Notes under the pieces: generated by a model | What the model was told of the DNA's origin: nothing | Databases searched by the model: none | The model's input: the letters and a program-made list of their open reading frames with translations, nothing else | From: Silanimonas sp. | GTDB lineage: Bacteria; Pseudomonadota; Gammaproteobacteria; Xanthomonadales; Xanthomonadaceae | Assembly (NCBI RefSeq): GCF_027531545.1 | Contig: NZ_JAPZSC010000033.1 | Coordinates: 40,577-104,576, forward strand | Direction: 5' to 3' | Length of the DNA: 64,000 bases | In this document: piece by piece, positions 1 to 8,782 of the stretch | Layout: the number at the start of each line of letters is the position of its first letter | Position numbering within the stretch: the stretch's first letter is position 1 | Translations under genes and position numbers: made by a program

Positions 1-821
1 ACCTCGCCGGTGCCCGGGATCAGGCTGCCGTAGCTCGCCGAGTGCTCGTTGGAGAACACCACGCTGCCGTGGCCAGTGAGCAGGGCGGAAAGCACGAGGA
101 TCGCCGAGTTCACCGCCGTCACCGGGATGTGGCCGTTCAATGCGCCCTCGCGATTGAAGGCGAACAGCTCGGGGGCCAGCGCGCGGGTGATGTTGAGCGT
201 GGGCAGACCGGTGCGTTCGGCGCAGGCGCGGATCAACGGCGAGCTGCCGATCCAGGTGACGGTGGGCGAAGCGCCCAGCGCACGCAGCGCTTCGATCGAG
301 ACCAGCGAATCCTTGCCGCCGCCGATGGCCACGAGAGCGCGGCGACCGAAAGCGCCGGGGGCTTCGAGGCCCAGCGTTGCCGCGACGGGCCGTGCCGCAC
401 CGCCCCGCGGCCAAGCGAGGTGCCCGCGCAGGTCGAGACCGTTGCGGTAGGCAAATTCGCCGAGGCCGTTCTCGTAGACGCTGGCGACGAAGCCCGCCGT
501 GGCCTCGTCGACCGGCCCGTCGGCGCATTCGATCACCGACGGTGCGGCGGCCTTGTAGTAGCTGACGCCGGCGACGAAGTGCAGCAGGCGAAGCGCGGCG
601 TCGACCGCCGCCGCTTTCGCTGCGTCGAAATCCGCCGAACCGGGCTGCACCGCGGTGAACGGGGCGCCGGGGACGGTGATGCGCTCCACCAGTTCGGCGC
701 TGGTCGCGCCGTCGTGGTTGACGAAGGCGTAGCCCAGCGCGATTTCGCCCGTGGCCGGGTCGAAGCGTTTCGAGGTGAAGCGGAAGGCGCGGATGGCCGC
801 GCGATCGAAGGTCCAGCTCAT
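1..821 (-). CDS. murL: MurL, UDP-MurNAc-L-Ala-L-Glu epimerase (3' part outside window)
   Basis: The first 273 residues are present and the C-terminal part lies left of the window. The protein resembles the Xanthomonas MurL family. That enzyme epimerises the terminal L-Glu of UDP-MurNAc-L-Ala-L-Glu to D-Glu in the cytoplasm, after MurD2 has added L-Glu, so glutamate racemase is not needed. Visible features are HFVAGVSYYK at residues 81-90, an ATP-loop-like IGGGKDSL at 166-173, and SNEHSASYGS at about 257-266. The start ATG overlaps the stop of the upstream lysine gene as ATGA, so the two are probably translationally coupled. The name rests on recalled family motifs. MurD2 is expected next but is not in view. 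Confidence 0.75.
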   Translation of the reverse strand, partial: MSWTFDRAAIRAFRFTSKRFDPATGEIALGYAFVNHDGATSAELVERITVPGAPFTAVQPGSADFDAAKAAAVDAALRLLHFVAGVSYYKAAAPSVIECADGPVDEATAGFVASVYENGLGEFAYRNGLDLRGHLAWPRGGAARPVAATLGLEAPGAFGRRALVAIGGGKDSLVSIEALRALGASPTVTWIGSSPLIRACAERTGLPTLNITRALAPELFAFNREGALNGHIPVTAVNSAILVLSALLTGHGSVVFSNEHSASYGSLIPGTGE

Positions 822-3421
822 TCCAGGATCTCCTCGGCGGGCAGTGCACGCAGGTTGTAGCGGCTGGCCATCACCATGCCGTAGGCGCCGGCGTCGGCGA
901 GCAGCACCACGTCGCCTTCGGCCGTGGCATCGGGCAGGCGACGGCGGCGGCCCAGCACGTCGCCGGTTTCGCAGATGGGGCCCACGACCTCGGCGGGCTC
1001 ACCCGGCGGATCGTCGAAGCGCGTGAGGTTCACGATGCCGTGCCAGGCGTTGTAGAGCGCCGGGCGCAGCAGGGCGTTCATGCCGGCATCCAGGCCCACG
1101 CGTCGCACGCCCTGCTTGTGCATGGTCGATGTGACGCGGGCCAGCAGCACGCCGGCCTCGGCGACGAGGAAGCGGCCGGGCTCGATCCACAGCGCGTACT
1201 GCGGATACACCGACTTCATCTCGGCCAGCATCGCGCCGAAGGCCGCCATGTCGAAGGGCTCGCTCTCCGGCTGGTAGGGGATGCCGATGCCACCGCCCAC
1301 GTCGATGCGTTCGACGGTGCCGATGGCGTCGGCCACCGAGGCCAGCCGCGCGTACACCTCGCGCCAGTGGTTGGCGTCGAAGATCCCGCTGCCGATGTGC
1401 GAATGCAGGCCGGTGAGGCGCGCGCCGAGCGCCTTCGCGGCGGCGGCGGCGGCGGGCGCGTCGTCCAGCGGCAGGCCAAACTTCGCTTCCTTGCCGCCGG
1501 TCTTCACCTTGTCGTGGTGGCCCGAGCCGAAGCCCGGATCGACGCGCAGCGTGAGCTCGCGGCCGCGGAACACCTCGGGCCACTCAGCGAGCAGCGCGGC
1601 GTTGTCGAGCGTCACGTGCACGCCGAGATCGAACGCCTTCTCGAACTCGACGCGCGGCGCGAAGCTCGGCGTGAACAGCACGCGCTTCGGATCGAGGCCG
1701 GGCAGCGTCGCCAGCACGTGTTCCACCTCGGCCAGCGACACGCACTCGAAGCCGAGGCCCTCGGCCTCCAGCGCCTTCAGAATGACGGGGTGCGGGTTGG
1801 CCTTCAGCGCGTAATGCGCGCGGTCCACCGCGGTCAGGGCCTTCAGCTGGCGGGCGCGCTCGCGCACGGTCGGCAGGTGGTAGGCGTAGACGGGCGCAGC
1901 GCGTTCCGCGAGCGCGATCAAGCGGGCACGGTCGGCCTGCCACCACGTGGCGCGCGGCGTGCGCGGCGCACCCAGCTCGCGCCAGCTCGGGCCAAACACC
2001 GCCGTCTCGTCCACCGGCATCGCGTTGGAAGCGATGAGCAGGCCATGCAGCGTCGGCAGCAGGCCTTCCGCGATCGCCTCGTCGACGACGAAGGTGAGGT
2101 TGAGGTCGTTCGAGCTCTGCGAGATCAGGTGCACGCGCTCCCGGCCGAAGGTGGCCAGCACCTCGGTGAGCCGGTGCAGGCGCGAGCGCATGCCGCGGCC
2201 GACCAGCGTGATCGCCGAGCACGGCGCGATCACCTTGACCCGGCAGATGCGCTCGAGGTCGCGGCACAGCGCTTCGAGCACGTTGGTGCTGACCAGGTTG
2301 TCGCTCGGGTCCAACGACACGGTGACGTTGGTCTCCGAGGAACCGATCAGGTCCACCGACAGGCCGTGCGACTTGAAGCAGCCGAAGACCTCCGCGAGGA
2401 AGCCCACCTGCTGCCACATGCCGATGGTCTCCATCGACACCAGCACGATGCCGCGCCGCGCGCTGATCGCCTTGACCCCGGCCACCGTCGCCGCCTGCCC
2501 GTCAATGACGGTGCCGGCGAGGTCGGGGTTCTCGGTGTCGCGGATCCACATCGGCACGCCCGCCTCGCGGCAGGGCGTCAGGCAGCGCGGGTGCAGCACC
2601 TTGGCGCCAGTCGTCGCGATCTCCTGCGCTTCGGCGAAGTCCAACCGCGAGAGCAGGCGCGCGTCCGGCACCTGGCGCGGGTTGGCGCTGAACATGCCGG
2701 GCACGTCGGTCCAGATCTCGACGCGACGCGCCTTCAGCAGGGCGCCGAAGTAGGCGGCCGACGTATCCGACCCCCCGCGACCAAGAATCGCCGTGCCGCC
2801 GTCGCGATGGCGGGCGATGAAGCCCTGCGTGATCGCGAAACGTTCGGGCTTCGCCATCAGCCGCTCCCGTGCCACCGGGTCCATGAAGTCGCAGGACACC
2901 GACAGGCGCTGCGCCCATGCGCTGGCGTTGGGCTGCTCGATGGCGCGCATCGAATCGCGCGCGTCCCACCATTCCAACACCATGCCTTGCGTGCGCAGGT
3001 AGGCCACGCCGAGCGTCGAACTGAGCAGCTCGCCCTGGGCCAGTACCTCGGCCTGCCACGCCAGCTCGGCCGACGCGGCACGCGGGTCGGACGCCAAGGC
3101 GCGCAAGGCGGCGAAGCGCGCACCCAAGCACGCCTCGACGTCGACGCCGAGTTCGGCGGCGAACGCGGCATGGCGCGCGATGAGAGCTTCCGCCTGGGCA
3201 TGAAGGCCGGGCATGTCCTGATGCCCATCGATCATGGCCTGCAGCGCATTCGTCACGCCCGAGAGGGCCGAAACCACCACCAGTACGCGCGCGCCGTCCT
3301 CCTCCGCGCGGCGGCGCATGAGTTTCCCGATCGTGTCCCAGCGCGATTTTTTCGACACGCTGGTGCCCCCGAACTTCAGGACGATCCAGTCATTGGCGAA
3401 CGCGGGGACAGGGCTACTCAT
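818..3421 (-). CDS. lysAC: Bifunctional aspartate kinase / diaminopimelate decarboxylase
   Basis: This 867-residue fusion carries the first and last enzymes of lysine synthesis. Residues 1-310 are the aspartate kinase, with KFGGTS at 16-21 and GRGGSDTSA at 214-222. About 315-460 are two ACT-type regulatory domains, so feedback control by lysine is likely. Residues 490-867 are a PLP-dependent fold III decarboxylase. Its PLP lysine is K540 in YALKANPHP, followed by GGGIGIPY and the PGRFLVAEAG substrate loop. The fusion is typical of Xanthomonadales. The start at 3421 has no clear Shine-Dalgarno of its own but overlaps a five-codon ORF. It is the first gene of an operon with murL and supplies DAP/lysine, while murL handles D-Glu. 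Confidence 0.95.
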   Translation of the reverse strand: MSSPVPAFANDWIVLKFGGTSVSKKSRWDTIGKLMRRRAEEDGARVLVVVSALSGVTNALQAMIDGHQDMPGLHAQAEALIARHAAFAAELGVDVEACLGARFAALRALASDPRAASAELAWQAEVLAQGELLSSTLGVAYLRTQGMVLEWWDARDSMRAIEQPNASAWAQRLSVSCDFMDPVARERLMAKPERFAITQGFIARHRDGGTAILGRGGSDTSAAYFGALLKARRVEIWTDVPGMFSANPRQVPDARLLSRLDFAEAQEIATTGAKVLHPRCLTPCREAGVPMWIRDTENPDLAGTVIDGQAATVAGVKAISARRGIVLVSMETIGMWQQVGFLAEVFGCFKSHGLSVDLIGSSETNVTVSLDPSDNLVSTNVLEALCRDLERICRVKVIAPCSAITLVGRGMRSRLHRLTEVLATFGRERVHLISQSSNDLNLTFVVDEAIAEGLLPTLHGLLIASNAMPVDETAVFGPSWRELGAPRTPRATWWQADRARLIALAERAAPVYAYHLPTVRERARQLKALTAVDRAHYALKANPHPVILKALEAEGLGFECVSLAEVEHVLATLPGLDPKRVLFTPSFAPRVEFEKAFDLGVHVTLDNAALLAEWPEVFRGRELTLRVDPGFGSGHHDKVKTGGKEAKFGLPLDDAPAAAAAAKALGARLTGLHSHIGSGIFDANHWREVYARLASVADAIGTVERIDVGGGIGIPYQPESEPFDMAAFGAMLAEMKSVYPQYALWIEPGRFLVAEAGVLLARVTSTMHKQGVRRVGLDAGMNALLRPALYNAWHGIVNLTRFDDPPGEPAEVVGPICETGDVLGRRRRLPDATAEGDVVLLADAGAYGMVMASRYNLRALPAEEILE

Positions 3422-3435
3422 CGGGGCACGCTCAT
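3418..3435 (-). promoter_or_regulatory. Five-codon leader ORF coupled to lysAC start
   Basis: A mini-ORF reading M-S-V-P-R-stop lies directly before lysAC, and its TGA overlaps the lysAC ATG as ATGA. The sequence CCCGATGAG occurs twice, once at each ATG. AGGTG lies about 11 nt before the mini-ORF start, while lysAC itself lacks a clear ribosome site. Translational coupling is an inference. The duplication could instead be chance. Confidence 0.4.
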
Positions 3436-3475
3436 CGGGGTTGGCACCTCACAGGGCCGTGGGTTCTGGGGCTTC

Positions 3476-3507
3476 GGGAAAAAGGAATGCCGCCTCGAGA
3501 GGCGGCA
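3476..3507 (-). terminator. Terminator-like hairpin in lysAC leader (possible attenuator)
   Basis: On the minus strand, two perfect 9-bp arms (TGCCGCCTC and GAGGCGGCA, positions 3507-3488, 2-nt centre) are followed by TTCCTTTTT. The hairpin lies about 70 nt upstream of the lysAC start. The gene farther upstream is on the other strand, so the hairpin cannot end an earlier minus-strand gene. This suggests attenuation in the leader. The transcription start is not known. Confidence 0.5.
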
Positions 3508-3605
3508 GCGCAAGGATACCGTGGCCCCACCGTGGACGCCGAGGGGCCGTGGTCGATCCGCTGCGCGTCTTGTGGCGATGCGCGGGCAGCGGGGACACTG
3601 TGCGC

Positions 3606-4493
3606 ATGACGACTCGTGATCCTGTCCAACGCGACTACATGCAACTCGACGTCTTCGCCGACCAGCCGGGCCGGGGCAATCCCCTGGGCGTGGTGTTCGG
3701 CGCAGACGACTTCGACACCGCCGCCATGCAGGCCCTCGCCGCGTGGCTCAATCTTTCCGAAACCACCTTCGTGCTTCCGGCCACGCAGCCCGCGGCCGAC
3801 TACCGCCTGCGCATCTTCACGCCGCGGCAGGAACTGCCCTTCGCCGGCCACCCGAGCGTCGGGACCGCGCACGCGGTGCTGGAGCGCGGCCTCGCGACGC
3901 CGAAGGCGGCGGCCGATCGTGGCGCCCTCGTGCAGGAATGCGCGGCCGGCCTGCTGCCCCTGCGCATCTGCGGCGAAGGTGCGGCGCGCGTGATCCACGT
4001 GCGCGCACCGCGTGGTGTCGAGCGCGCGGCGGATGCCCGCGCCGTGCTGGCCAGCCTCCTCGGCGCGCCGCTGGGCGCCGTGCGTCCCGCCTTGGTCGAC
4101 AACGGCCCGCGCTGGTGGTGCATCGAGCTCGCCAACGAAGCGACCGTGCGCCGGTTGGCACCGGACCTCGAAGCGATGGCCGCGGCGAACCAGGCCGACG
4201 GCAGCGTCGGTGTCGCCGTGTTCGCGCGCTGCAGCGGGCCGGATTACGCCCTCGTCGTCAGGGCTTTCGTCCCCGCCGACGGCATTCCGGAAGACCCGGT
4301 CACCGGCAGCGCCAACGCCGCCATCGCCGCGTGGCTGCAGGCGAACATCGCTTTGCCGTCGGCGCGCTTCCGCAGCTCGCAGGGCCGCGAAGTGGGCCGC
4401 GACGGCGTGGTCGAGATCGAGGTCGACGCCGAAGGCGAGGTCTGGATCGGCGGCCTGACGCAGACCGTCATCGAGGGCACGCTGGCGTGGTGA
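3606..4493 (+). CDS. PhzF family isomerase-like protein (copy 1)
   Basis: This 295-residue protein belongs to the PhzF/epimerase-like family, whose members isomerise small carboxylic acids; the substrate here is unknown. Seen: MQLDVFADQPGRGNPL near the N-terminus, the glutamate in LSETTFVLP that serves as acid/base in PhzF, AGHPSVGTAH, and EDPVTGSANA near the C-terminus. The start at 3606 was chosen because the family begins a few residues before the xQLDVF strand; longer in-frame extensions run into the lysAC leader. It overlaps the next, paralogous gene by four bases. Confidence 0.85.
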   Translation: MTTRDPVQRDYMQLDVFADQPGRGNPLGVVFGADDFDTAAMQALAAWLNLSETTFVLPATQPAADYRLRIFTPRQELPFAGHPSVGTAHAVLERGLATPKAAADRGALVQECAAGLLPLRICGEGAARVIHVRAPRGVERAADARAVLASLLGAPLGAVRPALVDNGPRWWCIELANEATVRRLAPDLEAMAAANQADGSVGVAVFARCSGPDYALVVRAFVPADGIPEDPVTGSANAAIAAWLQANIALPSARFRSSQGREVGRDGVVEIEVDAEGEVWIGGLTQTVIEGTLAW

Positions 4494-5371
4494 CGCGGCG
4501 CTTCATGCATCTCGACGTCTTCGCGCCGCGGGCGGGCGCCGGCAATCCGCTGGCCGTCGTCCTCGACGCCGAGGGCCTCGACACCGCGGCCATGCAGCGC
4601 ATCGCCGCGTGGACGAACGTCATCGAAACCACCTTCGTGCTGCCGCCGACCACGCCGGAGGCCAGCTACCGGGTGCGCATCTTCACACCGCGCCGCGAAT
4701 TGGCCTTCGCCGGGCACCCCAGCGTCGGCACCGCGCATGCGGTGCTGGCCGCAGGCCTCGCCACGCCGCGTGAGGCCGCCGAGGGCACGCGCCTGCTGGT
4801 GCAGGAATGCGGTGCCGGCCTCTTGCCGGTGCGCGTGGAAGGCGACGGGCCGACGCAGGCCCTGTTCGTCCAGGCGCCGGCCACGCAGGTGCTGGCGCGC
4901 CGCGACGGCGAGGATGCGGGCCTGCGGGCGCTGCTCGGTGAGCGGCTCTCGACGGCCGGCGCCGCGCTGATCGACAGCGGCCGCCGCTGGTGGGCCGCCG
5001 AACTCGTGGACGAAGCCGCGGTGCGCGGCTGGACGCCGGACTTCAATGGCATCGCCGCATTGGCCGCTCCGCACGAGGCGATGGGCCTCGCCGTGTTCGC
5101 GCGCTGCCACGGCACCGACTACGGCCTCGTCGTGCGCGCGCTGATGCCCTTCCACGGCCACTACGAAGACCCGGCCTCGGGCGCGGCGAACGCCGCGCTG
5201 GCCGGCTATCTGCATGCCACGGGGCAAGCCCGCGAGCTCAGCGACCGCTATGTCGTCAGCCAGGGTCGCGAAGTCGGCCGCGACGCGCGCTTGTCGCTGG
5301 TCCGCGAGGGCGGACGCATCTGGGTGGGCGGCACCACGCAGACGGTGGTCGCCGGGTCCCTGCGCTGGTAG
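4490..5371 (+). CDS. PhzF family isomerase-like protein (copy 2)
   Basis: This second PhzF-family protein (293 residues) shares most motifs with its upstream neighbour: MHLDVFAPRAGAGNPL, VIETTFVLP, AGHPSVGTAH and YEDPASGAANA. The GTG start at 4490 overlaps the previous stop as GTGA; an in-frame ATG at 4505 is an alternative. PhzF folds are made of two similar halves and often dimerise, so the tandem pair could form a heterodimer or act on two related substrates. That is inference. The gene ends 2 bp from a convergent gene. Confidence 0.83.
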   Translation: MTRRFMHLDVFAPRAGAGNPLAVVLDAEGLDTAAMQRIAAWTNVIETTFVLPPTTPEASYRVRIFTPRRELAFAGHPSVGTAHAVLAAGLATPREAAEGTRLLVQECGAGLLPVRVEGDGPTQALFVQAPATQVLARRDGEDAGLRALLGERLSTAGAALIDSGRRWWAAELVDEAAVRGWTPDFNGIAALAAPHEAMGLAVFARCHGTDYGLVVRALMPFHGHYEDPASGAANAALAGYLHATGQARELSDRYVVSQGREVGRDARLSLVREGGRIWVGGTTQTVVAGSLRW

Positions 5372-5372
5372 C

Positions 5373-5990
5373 TCAGGTTTCCGGCACCACGTCCACGCGG
5401 ACGCGGATCGAATCGCCCGGGTGGTAGGGCGTCTCGGTCGTGTAGACGTGGCCGTTGTAGTCGTAGGCGACGCGGTAGCCAACCACGCGGTCTTCGGCAC
5501 GACCGTCCGACACCGTCTGGCAGCGCTGCTCGTAGCGCACCGTCTCGCGCTCGTAGCTGCGGCCGTAGCCGTCGTCGTAGCGCTGGCGGCTGCGGTCGTT
5601 GGCGATGGCACCGCCAAGCAGCGCACCGGCCACCGTCGCGGCACGACGGCCGTCACCGTCGCCGAACTGGCGGCCGATGGCCGCGCCGACGATGCCGCCC
5701 AGCACGGTATTGGTGGCCGTGCCCGGGCCGCCCTGGCGCGCATAGCGGCGGTCGTCGTAGCCGTAACCGCGCTCCCGGCTGACGTAACGCACCGGCTCCT
5801 GCCAGCACTGCTGGCGGTAGCTGGGCTCGCCCGGGGCGAGGATCGGATCGACGTTCACCACGCGCGCGGTGTCCCAGCGCGGCCCGTTGTCGCCGCGATA
5901 GCCCGAGTCGTAGCGGCTGTCGTAGTACTGCGCCGAAGCGGTGCCGGCGACGAGGGCAAGGGCGGCCACGAGGGCGGTGCGGCGGATCAT
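5373..5990 (-). CDS. Glycine-zipper 2TM-domain envelope protein
   Basis: This 205-residue exported protein has a signal peptide (MIRRTALVAALALVAGTASA) cut near residue 20. A tyrosine-, arginine- and aspartate-rich linker follows. The glycine-zipper segment (VLGGIVGAAIGRQFGDGDGR, then AGALLGGAIA) lies at about residues 97-130. It resembles the 17-kDa surface-antigen/Rick_17kDa glycine-zipper family of outer-envelope proteins, whose role is poorly defined. There is no lipobox cysteine at the signal cleavage site, unlike SlyB-type lipoproteins. The start at 5990 gives a clean signal peptide, whereas the longer reading adds a charged tail. Confidence 0.7.
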   Translation of the reverse strand: MIRRTALVAALALVAGTASAQYYDSRYDSGYRGDNGPRWDTARVVNVDPILAPGEPSYRQQCWQEPVRYVSRERGYGYDDRRYARQGGPGTATNTVLGGIVGAAIGRQFGDGDGRRAATVAGALLGGAIANDRSRQRYDDGYGRSYERETVRYEQRCQTVSDGRAEDRVVGYRVAYDYNGHVYTTETPYHPGDSIRVRVDVVPET

Positions 5991-6106
5991 CGGGTCTCTC
6001 CGGGCCGCGGGAGTGCGGCGCAAGGAGAGACTCGGGCCGCGCGGGTCAACACAGGCTTAATCGGACGGCAGGGCGACGGCGCGTTCAGCGGGCCGAAAGC
6101 CGGCGT

Positions 6107-6811
6107 TCAAGGCACCGACAGCGCAGGCGCCAGCCAGGCCAGGGCGGCCTGCGCAGACCGCGCCGCGGAGGCCCCCATCACCGGCGCGACGTGCCCGCCG
6201 GGCACACGGCATAGGCTGGCACCGATGGCGTTCGCGTAAGCAGCCGACGCCGCGGGCGGGATGTCGTCATCGGCGTCGCTGGCGATGACCAGCGTGGGGG
6301 CGCCGGCATCGGGCAGCGCCAAGCCGGCGTGCGCTTCACACAGCACGGCCGCGCTCTCGTCGCGCCAATGCCGGAACGCGAACTGCTGGTCGGCGAAGCC
6401 CGCCCCGGCCAAGGCGCGTTGCGTGCTCGCGAAGCGCCCCTCGGTGCACCAGGGCACGACATCGCTGGAGGCAGTGAATGACGGAACGGCCGTGATCCAG
6501 GGCGCCGGCGGCAGCGGATTCACGAGGACGAGGGCCCGGGGGCGCGATGCCGTCGCCACGCGCGCCATGGCCGCGACGGCCAACAGCCCACCGAGGCTGG
6601 CACCCACCAGGACGTCGACGGGCGCCGCCTCCACCGCATCGACCGCCTGCGCTAGGTAATCGTCGAGTCGAGTCGCCGCGAGGCCACCGGCGGCCGGCTC
6701 GAAGTCCGGCGCATCGACCCGCCAACCCTCGGCTTCGAACAGGCGTCGCCAGATCGCCCACTGGCCGCCCCAGGCACCGGCGCCATGCAGGAACAGCGCG
6801 CGCGGGCTCAA
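6107..6811 (-). CDS. Alpha/beta hydrolase (RBBP9/YdeN-like)
   Basis: This 234-residue alpha/beta hydrolase has FLHGAGAWGG at 7-16, the nucleophile elbow GASLGG with Ser72, an acidic turn SDADDDIPP and a C-terminal GGHVAP histidine, giving a complete Ser-Asp-His triad. Substrate unknown. No ATG lies near the N-terminus of the fold. A TTG at 6811 overlaps the OsmC stop codon as TTGA and is the most economical start. The reading frame continues far upstream as an antisense shadow of other genes and should not be taken as one protein. Confidence 0.7.
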   Translation of the reverse strand: MSPRALFLHGAGAWGGQWAIWRRLFEAEGWRVDAPDFEPAAGGLAATRLDDYLAQAVDAVEAAPVDVLVGASLGGLLAVAAMARVATASRPRALVLVNPLPPAPWITAVPSFTASSDVVPWCTEGRFASTQRALAGAGFADQQFAFRHWRDESAAVLCEAHAGLALPDAGAPTLVIASDADDDIPPAASAAYANAIGASLCRVPGGHVAPVMGASAARSAQAALAWLAPALSVP

Positions 6812-7245
6812 CGGAGCGCGGCGTCCAGCGTGATCGGCACCGACAGCGCCTTCGATACCACGCAGTTGGCTTTGGCGTTGTTGGCGAACTCGGCGAAGGT
6901 CGCGGCGTCGAGTCCGGGCACGGTGGCACGCACCGTCAGCGCGATCCCGGTGATGGCCGGGCCGCTGGCTTCGCCGACCGACAGCGCGAGCTTCGCTTCG
7001 GTGTCGATGCGCGTGACGACGTGGCCGGCGGTTTCCAACATGAAGCCGAGCGCCATCGAGTAGCAGCCGGCGTGCGCGGCGGCGATGAGCTCTTCGGGAT
7101 TCGTTCCCTTCTCGTCGCCGAAGCGCGTGCCGAAGCCGAATCGCTGCTCGGCGAACACCCCGCTCTGCGGCGTGCTGATGCCGCCGCGTCCGGTTTTCAG
7201 GGCGCCTTCCCAGAAGGCGGTGGCGGTGCGGGGCAGCGTGGCCAT
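6808..7245 (-). CDS. osmC: OsmC-family organic hydroperoxide reductase
   Basis: This 145-residue protein matches the OsmC subfamily of thiol peroxidases that reduce organic hydroperoxides in the cytosol. The two redox cysteines are C61 in AHAGCYSM and C128 in KANCVVSKAL. The N-terminal TATAFWEGALKTGRGGIST is characteristic of OsmC. Length is normal for the family. It overlaps the hydrolase gene by four bases, so the two probably share a transcript. Confidence 0.92.
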   Translation of the reverse strand: MATLPRTATAFWEGALKTGRGGISTPQSGVFAEQRFGFGTRFGDEKGTNPEELIAAAHAGCYSMALGFMLETAGHVVTRIDTEAKLALSVGEASGPAITGIALTVRATVPGLDAATFAEFANNAKANCVVSKALSVPITLDAALR

Positions 7246-7393
7246 GGCGGCATTCCTCGGGTGGGGGTGGAGGGCCGGAGTCTACGCCCGCCCTGCAGCA
7301 GGCGGCTTGCTGGGAAGGGCCCGCCCCTGCCCGCCGCGACGCGGCCCATCGGGGGCTATGCTCGCGGCTCGTCCCGAGCCCGCCCAGGTTCCC

Positions 7394-8764
7394 ATGCGCC
7401 GTTTTCGTCGACCGCTGCTCACCCTCGCCTGCCTGCTGCCCGCCGGCGTGATCGCCCAAGGCGCTCCCGCCTCCCCGCAGGACGTCGTTATCGTCCGCGC
7501 CGAGCGGGTGCTGGCTGATCCGGCCACCGGCCGCGTGGCACCGGCCACGCTGGTGATCCGCGGCGACCGCATCGAGGCCGTGCTGCCCGGCGCCGACGCC
7601 GAGGTCGCCACGCCCGAGGGCCAGGGCCGGGTGCGCGAATTCCGCTTCGAAGGCACCGCGCACACCGTGCTGCCTGGCCTGATCGACAGCCACGTGCACC
7701 TCACCGGCAATCCGGCCGAGCCGTTCTGGCAGTCCGTGGTCGAAACCGACGAACGCGCCGCGATCACCGGCGTGCGCAATGCCCTGCGCACCGTGCAGGC
7801 CGGCTTCACCACGGTGCGCGACCTCGGCGCACCCGGCAACGCCGGCTACGCCCTGCGCGACGCCATCCGCGAGGGTGACGTGCCGGGCCCGCGCATCCTC
7901 TCCGCTGGGCGGATGGTTTCGATCATCGGCGGCCACGGCGACCTCACCGGCTTCCGTCCCGAAGTGACGCGGGCGATGGACGGCGGCAACACCTGCACCG
8001 GCCCGGAGCAGTGCGCCGAAGTCGTGCGCACGCTGTCGCGCGCGGGGGCGGACGTCATCAAGTTCGCGGCCACCGGCGGCGTGCTCTCGCAGCAGAACCG
8101 CGGCCTCGGCCAGCACTTCACCGACGCCGAGATGAAAGCGATCGTCGATACCGCGCACCAGCTGGGCCTGAAAGTGGCCTCGCACGCGCACGGCGCCGAG
8201 GGCGTGGCCGCCGCGGCGCGCGCCGGCGTCGATTCGATCGAGCACGGCACCTACGTGGACGAGGCCGGCATCCGCGCGATGAAGGCCAGCGGCACCTACC
8301 TCGTGCCGACCCTCTCGCCGACCATCGCCTACCGCGAGAACCTGCCGAAGGGCCTCTACACGGCCGTCGTCGCGGCGAAGATCCGCGTGCGCCTCGAAGC
8401 CACCGGCAAGAACATCGCCGCCGCGCGACAGGCCGGCCTGCCCATCGCCTACGGCACCGACTCCGGCGTCTCCGAGCACGGCCGCAATGCCGAGGAGATG
8501 CCGCTGATGGTGCAGTACGGCGGCATGAGCCCGAAGGAGGTCGTCGTCTCGGCCACCCGCAGTGCCGCGACCTTGCTGGGCCTCGAAACCGAGGTCGGCC
8601 AGCTGGCACCGGGCTTCTCGGGCGACGTGGTGGTGGTGGAAGGCGACCCGCTCGCCGACCTCGCCGCCCTGCAGCGCGACCGCATCCGCCTCGTGGTGGC
8701 CGCCGGCCGGGTGGTGCCGATGCCGGAGAAGGCCGTCGACCAAGCCGTGGTTACCGCGCGCTGA
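7394..8764 (+). CDS. Exported metal-dependent amidohydrolase
   Basis: This 456-residue amidohydrolase-superfamily protein (imidazolonepropionase/prolidase-like branch) has a signal peptide ending near AQG at 21-23, so it probably acts in the periplasm. Metal-site motifs are visible: DSHVHL at 99-104 (HxH), a lysine candidate in VIKFAATGG, HAHG, IEHGTY and YGTDSG. Substrates in this branch are dipeptides or cyclic amides; the exact one cannot be told. ATG 7394 was chosen because it opens the signal peptide. It stands alone, divergent from the osmC gene. Confidence 0.85.
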   Translation: MRRFRRPLLTLACLLPAGVIAQGAPASPQDVVIVRAERVLADPATGRVAPATLVIRGDRIEAVLPGADAEVATPEGQGRVREFRFEGTAHTVLPGLIDSHVHLTGNPAEPFWQSVVETDERAAITGVRNALRTVQAGFTTVRDLGAPGNAGYALRDAIREGDVPGPRILSAGRMVSIIGGHGDLTGFRPEVTRAMDGGNTCTGPEQCAEVVRTLSRAGADVIKFAATGGVLSQQNRGLGQHFTDAEMKAIVDTAHQLGLKVASHAHGAEGVAAAARAGVDSIEHGTYVDEAGIRAMKASGTYLVPTLSPTIAYRENLPKGLYTAVVAAKIRVRLEATGKNIAAARQAGLPIAYGTDSGVSEHGRNAEEMPLMVQYGGMSPKEVVVSATRSAATLLGLETEVGQLAPGFSGDVVVVEGDPLADLAALQRDRIRLVVAAGRVVPMPEKAVDQAVVTAR

Positions 8765-8782
8765 GCCTTGGCGGGATCCGCG

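Noticed and set aside
1435..1460. GCG-repeat run in the lysAC gene
   Set aside because: It encodes an alanine stretch in the decarboxylase and is in frame; not treated as a microsatellite locus.
1040..3619. Long plus-strand open frame antisense to lysAC
   Set aside because: Composition is alanine/arginine/histidine-rich without any family motif; it mirrors the GC-rich codons of the real gene.
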